This document shows positions 1 to 8,191 of a DNA stretch of 64,000 bases, piece after piece. The notes under the pieces were generated by a model. The model was not told the DNA's origin, searched no databases, and saw only the letters and a list, made by a program, of their open reading frames with translations. The position numbers and the translations under genes were made by a program. The DNA is from Erwinia typographi (GTDB taxonomy: Bacteria > Pseudomonadota > Gammaproteobacteria > Enterobacterales > Enterobacteriaceae), in assembly GCF_000773975.1 (NCBI RefSeq), contig NZ_JRUQ01000055.1:1-64000 (forward strand), given 5' to 3'. The first letter of the stretch is position 1, and each line of letters starts with the position of its first letter.

Positions 1-2
1 TT

Positions 3-167
3 TTGCTATCTGCGATTCGTGAAGGATTTGAACCTGCACAGGTTCGGGTTAAGCAAAGCGTAACAACCTTGCCTGCAACGACAGGAACCGCCATTCAGCG
101 TCAATACGGTCTGAAGATGATACTTGCGTTAATTCTATTGAATGGATGGATAAAAAGAGTATCGTAA
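3..167 (+). other. Open reading frame entering from the left edge, possible 3' end of a gene
   Basis: Reading frame 3 stays open from the window edge for 54 codons and ends in TAA at 165-167. The last third is hydrophobic (around MILALILLN). I do not recognise it. A 54-codon run without a stop is not rare by chance, so this may be only leader sequence of the next gene. Confidence 0.15.
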
Positions 168-192
168 ATGGTGTTAACCGGAGGTGAGCAAC

Positions 193-441
193 ATGTTACG
201 TGATTATTTGAAGATTAATGATAGCGATCGTTTAATCGAGCAGAGTGTGTTACAGCTCAAAAATCGTGGTCAGGAAGAAGTCACTGAGTGGTCGATTGTC
301 AGTGCGAACGGCGAACAAAAAGGCCGTGTAGCGCTATTTGATAAGCTCAGTAACCGTCGTTCTTATCGTGTCAGTTACAGGATTGTGCAAACGGATCCAC
401 AGGGAAAAATTGTCGTCGATCATTTGACCGACATTCTGTAA
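193..441 (+). CDS. Small hypothetical protein (82 aa)
   Basis: Unrecognised small soluble protein rich in charged residues, with no signal peptide or membrane segment. The ATG at 193 is chosen because GGAGG at 180-184 lies 8 nt upstream. A GTG at 184 in the same frame would add three residues but overlaps the ribosome binding site. The second half (FDKLSNRRSYRVSYRIVQ, then KIVVDHLTDIL) alternates hydrophobic and polar residues as in beta strands. The good ribosome binding site and clean start support a real gene. No function is proposed. Confidence 0.6.
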   Translation: MLRDYLKINDSDRLIEQSVLQLKNRGQEEVTEWSIVSANGEQKGRVALFDKLSNRRSYRVSYRIVQTDPQGKIVVDHLTDIL

Positions 442-538
442 CCTTGCGTGGAATAACACACTGTCTCTGTCTTTCAGCTGAAAGGCCCGTTGCCTGTAAG
501 GCTGAGTAGTCAGGTCAGGGAGTGTGAACCAGTATAAA

Positions 539-589
539 GACGCCGTGAACCCCTCCAGGGGCTCAGCTGCGGCGTCTGTGCCGCAGCTG
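539..589. terminator. Nested GC-rich hairpin between the small gene and the Ada/AlkA gene
   Basis: A perfect 10-bp stem (CAGCTGCGGC / GCCGCAGCTG, loop 574-579) lies at 564-589. It overlaps a wider pairing GACGCCG (539-545) with CGGCGTC (570-576) that encloses CCCCTCCAGGGG. It lies between convergent genes, so a shared terminator is the simplest reading, but there is no real T-run on either side. Confidence 0.4.
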
Positions 590-609
590 CTTTGCTTATC
601 CGCCAACAC

Positions 610-2076
610 TCAACGCTTCTCTTTGGCCGGTGCCAGATTTTTCCAGATATGCATCACCGCATAGCTGCGCCAGGGACGCCAGTCTTGCGAAAGACGCTCC
701 GCTTCTTTCGCCGTCACGTTGCCCAGATTTTTCCTCACCACGATATCGCCACCGGGAAACGCGTCCGGCCAGCGCAGCGCCCGCATGGCAATGTACTGCG
801 CCGTCCATTCGCCGATACCCGGCTGCGCCATCAGGATCTTAATGGACGCTTCTGGCTGCGTGGCGGCATCCAGCCTGATCTCCCCGTTATCGCAGGTCCG
901 GGCAATAGCCAGCAGCGTGCGTGAGCGCGCACTGATAATGCCAAGGCTTGCTACCTCGTCCAGCGTGGCGGCTGCAACCCTGGCTGGCAGCGGCGTAAGC
1001 CTTGTCAGATCGGGGAAAGGTGTCTGAATGGGCTCACCAAAGGCTGCGGCGAAACGCCCCCCAAGGGTGGTAGCGGCTTTAACCGTAATCTGCTGGCCCA
1101 GTATCGCCCGGACCACCATCTCAAAGCCATCAAACGCCCCCGGCACCCGCAGGCCCGGATCTTTTTCCAGGCTTGGCTTCAGCAGCGGGTCTTGCTGTAG
1201 ATGCGCAGCAATCAACTCCGGATGCGCATTCAGGTCGAACAAATTCCGCAAACGGCGAAGTAATGCTGGAAGTACCGCCGTCAGGGAGTGGGTGAACGCC
1301 ACATTCAGGCCGTGCTTATGGCTGGCCTGCGTAACGCGAATCCAACCCGTATGCTCCCCCAGCCGTACGGTGCGGGCATAACTCCCCTCATCCACATGTT
1401 CCACGCCCTTAATGGCACGAAGCCGGAGAAAGGAGAGCAGGGCCGTCCAGTTAAAAGGGGGACGATAGCTCAGCAGCAGCGTGGAGGTTTCGCTGCCAAT
1501 CGGCTTACCTTGTTCACTGACTGTTTTGCGTAACCTGCTGGGCGGCATGCGATACTGTCGGCTGAAGACTTCATTAAAGCGCCGCAGGCTGGTGAAACCG
1601 CTGGCATAGGCAATCTCAGTAACCGACAGAGTAGTCTCGGTCAGCAGCTGCTTGGCCAGCAACAGGCGGCGCGTTTGCCTGAGTTCAAGTGGCGAAACGC
1701 CAAGTTCCTTATGCACAATGCGTCGAAGCTGACGCGAGCTGAGAGAGAACTGCGCGGCAATCTCCTCAAGGCTGTCAATATCTTCTATCAGCCCCTCTTC
1801 AATCCGCTGAATAAGCAAATCGGCTATGCGGTGGCTACTGTCGACCGGAGCATTGCCAGGGGCCAGCTCCGGGCGGCAGCGCAGGCAGGGGCGAAAAGCG
1901 GCTTTCTCGGCCGCTTCGGCGCTGTCAAAAAACAGACAGTTTTCCAGATACGGAGGTTTGACCGGACAAATCGGGCGACAGTAGATCCCTGTTGAGGTCA
2001 CGCCGACATAAAATACCCCGTCAAAACGCGCGTCACGCGAGGTCATCGCCCGGTAAGCAATCTGTTTATCAATCAT
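610..2076 (-). CDS. Ada N-terminal domain / AraC HTH / AlkA-type DNA glycosylase fusion
   Basis: Predicted DNA-3-methyladenine glycosylase II fused to an alkylation sensor (488 aa). Residues 1-75 match the Ada N-terminal zinc domain, with four Cys in the Ada pattern: IYCRPIC (C33, C37) and FRPCLRC (C64, C67). In Ada, the first of these accepts methyl groups from phosphotriesters. Residues about 83-180 form an AraC-type double helix-turn-helix (ending near FTSLRRFNEVFSRQY). Residues about 200-480 are the AlkA N-lobe and HhH-GPD glycosylase fold, with LGQQITVKAATT, the hairpin PGIGEWTAQYIAMRAL, and the probable catalytic Asp in GGDIVVRK. The Ada C-terminal methyltransferase domain is absent; that activity is encoded divergently next door by ogt. 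It is therefore probably both repair enzyme and activator of this locus. It differs from E. coli, where ada and alkA are separate genes. Confidence 0.9.
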   Translation of the reverse strand: MIDKQIAYRAMTSRDARFDGVFYVGVTSTGIYCRPICPVKPPYLENCLFFDSAEAAEKAAFRPCLRCRPELAPGNAPVDSSHRIADLLIQRIEEGLIEDIDSLEEIAAQFSLSSRQLRRIVHKELGVSPLELRQTRRLLLAKQLLTETTLSVTEIAYASGFTSLRRFNEVFSRQYRMPPSRLRKTVSEQGKPIGSETSTLLLSYRPPFNWTALLSFLRLRAIKGVEHVDEGSYARTVRLGEHTGWIRVTQASHKHGLNVAFTHSLTAVLPALLRRLRNLFDLNAHPELIAAHLQQDPLLKPSLEKDPGLRVPGAFDGFEMVVRAILGQQITVKAATTLGGRFAAAFGEPIQTPFPDLTRLTPLPARVAAATLDEVASLGIISARSRTLLAIARTCDNGEIRLDAATQPEASIKILMAQPGIGEWTAQYIAMRALRWPDAFPGGDIVVRKNLGNVTAKEAERLSQDWRPWRSYAVMHIWKNLAPAKEKR

Positions 2077-2132
2077 TATCTGTTCCTGACTCGCTGGCTT
2101 TCTTGCCAGGTTAAGGGCATTTTGTTATCGCC

Positions 2133-2187
2133 GCTAGCCATTTTCGGACGGCTAACTTCTTTAACCTGATGTCCGAAAACGGCTAGC
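2133..2187. promoter_or_regulatory. 17-bp near-perfect inverted repeat in the divergent Ada/AlkA-ogt spacer
   Basis: Arms GCTAGCCATTTTCGGAC (2133-2149) and GTCCGAAAACGGCTAGC (2171-2187) are complementary with one mismatch, separated by 21 bp. They sit between the two divergent start codons (2076 and 2255). This could be an operator of the Ada/AlkA regulator or a strong transcript hairpin. AraC-family proteins more often bind direct repeats, so the role is open. Confidence 0.55.
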
Positions 2188-2254
2188 TTACCACTCCCCG
2201 ATACGGATAATAGGCCAGACCTTTGCAACAGATCGTGATACAGGAAGGAAACTG

Positions 2255-2764
2255 ATGAGCTATTTCTGCAAAATAATGCCTTCACCCGTAGGCGCACTGA
2301 CCCTGATCGCCAGTGATAACGGACTGGCTGCCGTGCTCTGGCCGGATGAAAACCCTAACCGCGTTGTCCTGCCGGAACTAAAGGAAGATCCTGCTCATCC
2401 GGTGCTGGTTGAAACCGAGCGGCAGCTGAATGAATACTTTGCCGGAGAGCGGACGGAATTCACCCTCAAGCTGGATTTTGTCGGTACAGCGTTTCAGAAA
2501 AAAGTCTGGCAGGCGCTGGTGGCGATCCCCTTTGGCGAAACGCGCAGCTATGCCGATATTGCCCGCGAAATCGGTAATCCCAGGGCGGTGAGAGCCGTCG
2601 GCGCGGCCAATGGTAAAAATCCGATCTCCATTATTGCTCCCTGCCATCGGGTGATCGGATCTAACGGTAAGCTGACCGGCTTTGCCGGTGGTCTGGAGGC
2701 CAAAGCTTTCCTGCTGAAGATTGAAGCGGGTGGGGAAGGCGAAAGGGAATTTGTCCTGAAGTGA
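2255..2764 (+). CDS. ogt: Methylated-DNA-[protein]-cysteine S-methyltransferase
   Basis: Removes methyl groups from O6-methylguanine (and O4-methylthymine) by suicide transfer to a cysteine. The active-site motif PCHRVIG is present with the acceptor Cys at residue 130, preceded by the Asn-hinge/Arg-finger region RAVGAANGKN. Length is 169 aa, as for Ogt/MGMT single-domain enzymes, and there is no Ada zinc domain. AGGAAG lies just upstream of the ATG at 2255. It is divergent from the Ada/AlkA fusion gene, so the two probably form one alkylation-response locus. An Ada-C-like assignment is possible, but the short N-terminal ribonuclease-like lobe fits Ogt. Confidence 0.9.
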   Translation: MSYFCKIMPSPVGALTLIASDNGLAAVLWPDENPNRVVLPELKEDPAHPVLVETERQLNEYFAGERTEFTLKLDFVGTAFQKKVWQALVAIPFGETRSYADIAREIGNPRAVRAVGAANGKNPISIIAPCHRVIGSNGKLTGFAGGLEAKAFLLKIEAGGEGEREFVLK

Positions 2765-2828
2765 TCCGGGTCACATCCTGATAACGTCGTGAGAAATTTA
2801 GCGACAGAGGCGACTATTTCGACTATCG

Positions 2829-2846
2829 TGTTTAGCATATAAAACA
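2829..2846. promoter_or_regulatory. NadR-type operator before nadA
   Basis: TGTTTA (2829-2834), six bases, then AAAACA (2841-2846) matches the known NadR box TGTTTA-N6-TAAACA with one mismatch. It lies about 75 bp upstream of the nadA start, where NadR represses NAD synthesis in enterobacteria. Confidence 0.7.
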
Positions 2847-2920
2847 AACCGGCGCATAAGTCGGCGCGGAAGAGGCTGTTTCCGCTAATTTGGTTAAGTT
2901 AAAGAAACGAGAGTTGCACT

Positions 2921-3964
2921 ATGAGCCTGATGTTCGATCCTGAAACTGCCGTCTATCCCTTCCCGCCGAAGCCTGCCCGGTTATCCGCCGATGAAAAGCA
3001 GGTTTATCGGGGAAAAATCAAAAGGTTGCTGAAAGAGCGCAATGCGGTGATGGTCGCCCATTATTACACCGACCCTGAGATTCAGGCGCTGGCGGAAGAG
3101 ACCGGCGGCTGCGTGGCGGATTCGTTAGAGATGGCCCGCTTTGGCAGCCAGCATCCGGCCAGCACGCTGCTGGTCGCTGGCGTGCGCTTTATGGGCGAGA
3201 CGGCCAGCATCCTCAGCCCGGAAAAAACTATTCTGATGCCAACGCTTCAGGCGGAGTGTTCACTTGACCTGGGCTGCCCCATCGACGAATTCAGTCGTTT
3301 TTGCGATGCGCACCCCGATCGTACCGTGGTGGTGTATGCCAACACCTCTGCCGCAGTTAAAGCGCGTGCGGACTGGGTGGTGACCTCCAGCATTGCCGTC
3401 GAACTGATCGAGCATCTGGACAGCCTGGGTGAGAAAATTATCTGGGCGCCGGATCGCCATCTGGGCCGGTATGTCACCCGTCAGACCGGTGCCGATATCC
3501 TCTGCTGGCAGAGCGCCTGTATCGTGCATGACGAGTTCAAAACTCAGGCTTTGCAGCGCATGAAGGCGCTCTATCCGGATGCGGCGGTGCTGGTGCACCC
3601 GGAATCGCCTCAGGCGATTGTCGATCTGGCCGACGCGGTCGGTTCCACCAGCCAGCTTATTCAGGCTGCCAAAACGCTGCCGCATCCGCAGATGATCGTC
3701 GCTACCGATCGCGGCATTTTCTACAAAATGCAGCAGGCCTGCCCGGAGAAGGAGCTGCTGGAGGCGCCCACGGCTGGCGAAGGAGCAAGCTGCCGGACCT
3801 GCGCGCACTGTCCGTGGATGGCGATGAATGGCCTGAAGGCGATAGCGGAAGGGCTGGAGCACGGCGGCAGCAGGCATGAGATCCATGTTGATGCCGCGCT
3901 GCGCGAAGGGGCGTTGATCCCGCTGAATCGTATGCTAACCTTTGCTGCAAGTTTAAAAAGGTAA
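2921..3964 (+). CDS. nadA: Quinolinate synthase A
   Basis: Condenses iminoaspartate with dihydroxyacetone phosphate to quinolinate in de novo NAD synthesis. Length is 347 aa, as in E. coli. The three [4Fe-4S] ligands are at the expected places: C113 (QAECSLD), C200 (WQSAC) and the C-terminal cluster CRTCAHC near residue 297. AACGAGAG lies upstream of the ATG. It is followed after 36 nt by pnuC, the usual pairing of synthesis and precursor salvage, with a NadR-like box in front. Confidence 0.97.
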   Translation: MSLMFDPETAVYPFPPKPARLSADEKQVYRGKIKRLLKERNAVMVAHYYTDPEIQALAEETGGCVADSLEMARFGSQHPASTLLVAGVRFMGETASILSPEKTILMPTLQAECSLDLGCPIDEFSRFCDAHPDRTVVVYANTSAAVKARADWVVTSSIAVELIEHLDSLGEKIIWAPDRHLGRYVTRQTGADILCWQSACIVHDEFKTQALQRMKALYPDAAVLVHPESPQAIVDLADAVGSTSQLIQAAKTLPHPQMIVATDRGIFYKMQQACPEKELLEAPTAGEGASCRTCAHCPWMAMNGLKAIAEGLEHGGSRHEIHVDAALREGALIPLNRMLTFAASLKR

Positions 3965-4000
3965 CGTCGGACTCTTACTGCACAGGACAAAGGTGCCAAC

Positions 4001-4717
4001 ATGGATTTTTTTAGCACGCATAACATTCTGGTTCATATTCCCCTCGGCGTCGGCGGTTACGATCTCTCCTGGATCGAGGCCGTCGGCACCGTGGCGGGGC
4101 TGCTCTGCATCTGGCTTGCCAGCCTTGAGAAAATCAGCAACTACGCCTTCGGCCTGATTAACGTCACCCTCTTTGCCATTATTTTCTTTCAGATCCAGCT
4201 GTATGCCAGCCTGCTGCTGCAGGTGTTTTTCTTTGTCGCCAATATTTATGGCTGGTATGCCTGGAGCAGGCAAACCACGGATAACCAGAACGTGCTGCAA
4301 ATCCGCTGGATGACGTTGCCGAAAGCGCTGGGCTGGCTGGCCGTCTGTGTGGTGGCGATTGGCCTGATGACACGCTATATCAACCCGGTCTTTGCCTGGC
4401 TGACCTCGGTAGCCGTCAGCCTGATGCAGGGCGTTGGGCTGTCGGTAGCGATGCCGGAACTCCAGCCGGATGCGTTTCCGTTCTGGGATTCGTGTCTGAT
4501 GGTGTTATCGATTGTGGCGATGATCCTGATGACGCGGAAATACGTCGAGAACTGGCTGCTTTGGGTGATTATCAACGTGATCAGCGTGATGGTCTTTGCG
4601 CGTCAGGGTGTTTATGCCATGTCGCTGGAGTATGCGCTGCTGACGCTGATTGCCCTGAACGGCTGCTGGCTGTGGATGAAAAGCGCCCGCGAACAGGGTT
4701 CACGCGCGCTGTCTTAA
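4001..4717 (+). CDS. pnuC: Nicotinamide riboside transporter
   Basis: Integral membrane transporter of nicotinamide riboside (238 aa, E. coli 239). Several hydrophobic segments and the family Trp/Tyr-rich turn (FFVANIYGWYAWSRQ) are visible. The last segments (NWLLWVIINVISVMVF) form the NxxW substrate-path motif typical of PnuC. It is co-directional with nadA and probably co-transcribed. Its stop codon at 4715-4717 is only 2 nt from the decayed zitB end that opens the accessory island. Confidence 0.95.
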   Translation: MDFFSTHNILVHIPLGVGGYDLSWIEAVGTVAGLLCIWLASLEKISNYAFGLINVTLFAIIFFQIQLYASLLLQVFFFVANIYGWYAWSRQTTDNQNVLQIRWMTLPKALGWLAVCVVAIGLMTRYINPVFAWLTSVAVSLMQGVGLSVAMPELQPDAFPFWDSCLMVLSIVAMILMTRKYVENWLLWVIINVISVMVFARQGVYAMSLEYALLTLIALNGCWLWMKSAREQGSRALS

Positions 4718-4719
4718 GG

Positions 4720-4795
4720 TTAATGATGGTGGCGGGAATTGAACACGTTCATTCCCGCCTTTTCTCTGGCTCAGCGCGCCTTCATCGACATCATG
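4720..4795 (-). pseudogene. Decayed second copy of the zitB 3' end
   Basis: The roughly 75 bases from TTAATGATGGTGG closely match the end of the intact zitB at 12808-12885, including the TAA stop and the codons of the terminal His run. An extra base at about 4741 breaks the frame, and similarity fades after about 4795. Nothing of the rest of zitB is present here. In E. coli, zitB follows pnuC directly and convergently, so this is a leftover gene end separated from the intact gene by the 8-kb island. Confidence 0.8.
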
Positions 4796-4884
4796 CGATG
4801 AAACCTGAAGAGATTGAAGTATCTGAGCAATCAATTCTCTTTCCGGTATACATTTACATTCCGTTGGCTCTCAAAAACCACCCC

Positions 4885-6369
4885 TCATTTTTTTGTCGGA
4901 GTGAGTAACCATGTAAAACATGCCAGGAACAGGAATATTCCGGCATCAAGCCAGTAAATATCATTCAGTGAAAGCAGTTTACTATGAAAACTGATTTGAT
5001 CTCTGATGTACAACAACGTTTCCTGCTGATTTAATCCCAGTAATTTAAATTTTTGATAAAAATTTTCGTATTCTAAAGAGCCAGCGTAAACTTTTTCGCT
5101 GAGTCTCGATGTATGAAAAAAAAGCCTGTTATTCCAGAGTTCAGAGGTCAAGATTGTCCCGAAGGCTGTGGAGAGTGTTCTGCAAAGCTGTCTCAATGTC
5201 GTGGCTGCGGTTAAGTCATCTTTTGAAATGTCAGAAAATAATTTTTCTGTTAAAGGAATATAGAATAAGGTTGAGGCGATACCGATAAAAAATTGAGAGG
5301 AGGCAAACATCAGAGGTGTCATACCCAGTGAAAAATAGCAGGCTCGCCAGTAATAGCACATCGCAAATATCAAAAAAGAGATCGATATCAGAATCCGGGA
5401 GTCTACATATTTACACATTCGTCCTGATAATTTAGATAAAAATAAAGGTGCAATGCCTGCTGGTGAGCACAGTAAGCCAATGGTAACAAGGTCGTAGTTA
5501 TAGATATTAAATAAGGTAGAGGGAACCAGTGAGCCGAAATTAATAATGTATGAGAAAAAAATGCAAAGTGTACCTATAGCATAATTTCTGTTCAGAAAAA
5601 AAGATAAATCCAGTAACGTGTTTTTACGACACATTTGCGATATCAGAAAAAATAACAATAATAGCAAGGATATTATAACAAGAAAGCCGTTATCATTCCC
5701 TGAGTTTTTCCTGAAGGAGATATATTGCCACAGGGCCACAAGCAAACAAATTAACAGGTATCCTGTGAAATCAAATTTCTTATCCTGCGTATTTTTGCTG
5801 GTATTTGATATCGTCTTTCTACACATAACGACGACCAGTATGCCTAAAGGGAGATTAATCAGAAAAACGAAATTCCATGCATAGTAACTTGTTATTATGC
5901 CTCCGATAACAGGGCCAATAACAGGAGCGACTACGGCTGTCATCGACCATATTGCTAAAGCATCACGTTTTTCATCACTTTTATAAAGTTTAAGAAGGAG
6001 AGACTGAGAAAGTGGAATAATAGGGCCGGCACTTATCCCCTGAATTACTCTAAAAAATATCAGCATCAAAAAATTGGTAGAAACACCACATCCGCACGAG
6101 GATAGCGTAAAAACAGATAACGCAGCAATAAACAAGTGGCTCTCACCGATCCGCAAAGCCAGCCAGCGTGTAAGAGGAACTGATAATGCGCAAGCCGCGA
6201 CAAATGAGGAGATGATCCACGCACTTTGAGATTGAGATGCACCAATATTTCCTGCAATCGCGGGCAGTGCAACATTCGCTATCGTGGAATCCATAATAAC
6301 CATAAAAGCTGATAAGGGTAGACAGAATCTCAACGGTTTCATGTTTTTTCCATGGATCATAAAATTCAT
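4885..6369 (-). CDS. MFS efflux transporter, DHA2 (EmrB/QacA) type
   Basis: Predicted 14-helix drug/proton antiporter (494 aa). The DHA2 signatures are present: MDSTIANVALP in helix 1 (motif D1), FFRVIQGISAGPIIP (motif B), and GPVIGGIIT (motif C, antiporters). The codon and base use is visibly AT-richer than the backbone. Three in-frame starts are possible. ATG 6360 has AAGGA about 8 nt upstream and ATG 6342 has GGA about 6 nt upstream, while ATG 6369 abuts AAGG too closely. No EmrA-type membrane-fusion partner lies beside it, which is unusual for this class but not rare. Substrate unknown. Confidence 0.85.
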   Translation of the reverse strand: MNFMIHGKNMKPLRFCLPLSAFMVIMDSTIANVALPAIAGNIGASQSQSAWIISSFVAACALSVPLTRWLALRIGESHLFIAALSVFTLSSCGCGVSTNFLMLIFFRVIQGISAGPIIPLSQSLLLKLYKSDEKRDALAIWSMTAVVAPVIGPVIGGIITSYYAWNFVFLINLPLGILVVVMCRKTISNTSKNTQDKKFDFTGYLLICLLVALWQYISFRKNSGNDNGFLVIISLLLLLFFLISQMCRKNTLLDLSFFLNRNYAIGTLCIFFSYIINFGSLVPSTLFNIYNYDLVTIGLLCSPAGIAPLFLSKLSGRMCKYVDSRILISISFLIFAMCYYWRACYFSLGMTPLMFASSQFFIGIASTLFYIPLTEKLFSDISKDDLTAATTLRQLCRTLSTAFGTILTSELWNNRLFFHTSRLSEKVYAGSLEYENFYQKFKLLGLNQQETLLYIRDQISFHSKLLSLNDIYWLDAGIFLFLACFTWLLTPTKK

Positions 6370-7085
6370 CCTTATGATGGTTCTGACTTATTATATTTAT
6401 TCTTCAATACGCATGATGATAATGATCCTGATTAGCAGGATAGGCGCTTTCAATGTAAAGCCGATAGCTTTCTTATTGCTGTTGACGGAGGTCAAACCTG
6501 GTATTTATGGGCGATCGTTATGGCGGGTGTTTGCGGTGCGTATTAATATGTCGTCACAACATCCAGGCAGATTTATCGCTACAGACACCTGCTTTATCAT
6601 GATGTCTTTTTTTATGACATAATTTATTCCTTTTTAGTTTTGACGTTACTCCTCATAAAAATCTGATTATATTTATTTAATAATCTTATTTCAGACAACT
6701 TATCCTGAATGGCGGTGGAAATCAAATGGCTGCAATTAATTTTAAGAAAAAAAATCCTTAAATTTTATTCCTTAATGCCTGAACGTAGACGCGCCGTACG
6801 GCGGCGGCATTACGCTTGGCGTTCAGGAGGTGGGTGTTGACATTTTCTGCTGTGTTCATCATCGCAGTGTGTATCTTTGGAGGAAAGAAGGGCTGGCAGA
6901 AGGCTGGGCTCTCATTTTGCTGCCGTCAGGCAGCGCTGTTCTGTATTGCTTTCAGCTGATCGAATGCTTAACGAATTTTTTACGTTTACGGGAGCAGCTC
7001 AATACCGCAGACATGTGAATAATTGAGCTACAGCCGTACACACAGAGCATTGTCTTATGTAAGAACGAATCCGCAAACGCTATAA
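6370..7085. other. AT-rich non-coding stretch
   Basis: About 700 bases with no gene I can support. Short open frames exist (for example 6830-7018), but they lack a ribosome binding site and recognisable protein content. It probably holds the promoter of the MFS gene near its right-hand start and eroded mobile DNA further on. Confidence 0.4.
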
Positions 7086-7199
7086 TTAATGACCAGGAAC
7101 GATGATAACATTGCCATCAGGCAGGATACCCCATGTCGTTCCCGCTGGACCCGCACAGGCAGATAACATAATTGCTACAATTACTATGAAAATTTTCAT
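7086..7199 (-). CDS. Very small lipoprotein (37 aa)
   Basis: The minus strand from ATG 7199 to TAA 7086 encodes a 37-residue protein. It has a basic start (MKIF), a hydrophobic core and a lipobox LSAC, so Cys15 would be lipidated. The mature part is only about 23 residues (GPAGTTWGILPDGNVIIVPG). The ribosome binding site is weak (TTAAG just before the ATG). It resembles the tiny lipoproteins of the entericidin size class, but the mature sequence is not entericidin-like. Role unknown. It lies just outside the IS6 relic at 7302-7590. Confidence 0.55.
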   Translation of the reverse strand: MKIFIVIVAIMLSACAGPAGTTWGILPDGNVIIVPGH

Positions 7200-7301
7200 C
7201 TTAATGACTGCTCAATTTAAAGCGGGGATAATATTTGACCCGCTTTAAACGATGACCAAACAACTTCGCAAATAATGTGATGGCGTTCTGTCAGACAATA
7301 A

Positions 7302-7590
7302 TTCAATGACGTAATTCCGAGGCTTAATCTGTCGGTGTTCAACGTCAGGCGGGCATCGACCTTCGCGTTTAAGCAGTGCAAGCGTACGGCCATAGGTGGG
7401 CGCTTTATCCGTGTTGATAAAACGGGGGAACTGCCACTCCTGCATCTTACGGTAGCTGTTGCAGTACCAACGTACCGCCCAGAGGAAGGATGTCACGCTG
7501 AAAATGCCGGCCTTTGAATGGGGTCATGTGCTGCTCCGTCAGCAAAAGGTGACGATGAGTTTATCACCTCCAGATTTTTGCAACAGTGCC
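7302..7590 (-). mobile_element. IS26-like (IS6 family) relic A with frameshift and internal deletion
   Basis: The right end carries the 14-bp IS26-type terminal repeat: 7577-7590 is the complement of GGCACTGTTGCAAA. On the minus strand the transposase start MTPFKGRHFQRDI is readable. After a frameshift it continues as LWAVRWYC...SYRKMQE, then jumps to WQFPRFINTDKAPTYGR, LALLKREGRCP and DVEHRQIKPRNYVIE, which match IS26-type transposase. The central catalytic part and the far end are missing. Inactive. Confidence 0.9.
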
Positions 7591-8191
7591 GTGATCGGTT
7601 TGGGGTAGGTTGTGCAACTCTTAAATTTAATTAGATTTTCTTAAATTAATGATAATTAGTTTGAGTATTTCATTCAGACGTATACCATGCGTTATATGAA
7701 TGGGTTTTTCTATTTGGTCTGAAAAAAGGAAATTTAATTACTTTCTTTTTTTTAAAATTTTCTCATCGGCGCTGTAATGAGTATGTCTAAATGATACAGT
7801 CTGGGGTTCTTTATGGTAGCTTCAGTATGCTGTGTTACTGAGGGTAGTATTCAAAGTCAATTTTTTTCATTTTTATGTACCGTAAAAAGAGTATTACCCA
7901 CTCTATGATATATCTTTAATTTTTAAAAAATGGATACTACACCAGGCTAATCTCTGTCGCCCTTTCACTTAATGATTTAACTTACTCTGAAGCTAAAGGG
8001 CGTGCAGTGAGTGTTAATATTATTTTTTATAAAAACTTTGGCATCTTTTAACGAAAGAATGAAATAACATTATCTCCATCCTGCGTAAATTTACAACGCT
8101 TACCAGTTCCGGTTACAAGTAAAAACTGTAAATATATGGAAAACTCGTTCGTTTCCACCAGTGAAAAGTAAGTATAGAAAAAGGAAAAATA
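7591..8191. other. AT-rich leader region of the secreted-protein gene
   Basis: About 600 bases with long A/T runs and no gene I can support. It presumably carries the promoter of the gene starting at 8192. I see no operator that I would name with confidence. Confidence 0.4.

Noticed and set aside
334..609. Minus-strand open frame overlapping the first small gene
   Set aside because: No ribosome binding site, composition of a shadow frame, and it would overlap a better-supported gene and a hairpin.
1028..1533. Long open frames on the opposite strand of the Ada/AlkA gene and similar ones across the window
   Set aside because: They lie antisense to strongly supported genes in GC-rich DNA, where such shadow frames are expected.
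6830..7018. Plus-strand open frame of 62 codons
   Set aside because: Not protein-like in pattern and not recognised; the purine-rich stretch before it is not enough on its own.
7640..7670. AATGATAATTAG stretch resembling part of a Fur box
   Set aside because: Only about half of the Fur consensus is present and the surroundings are so AT-rich that chance matches are expected.
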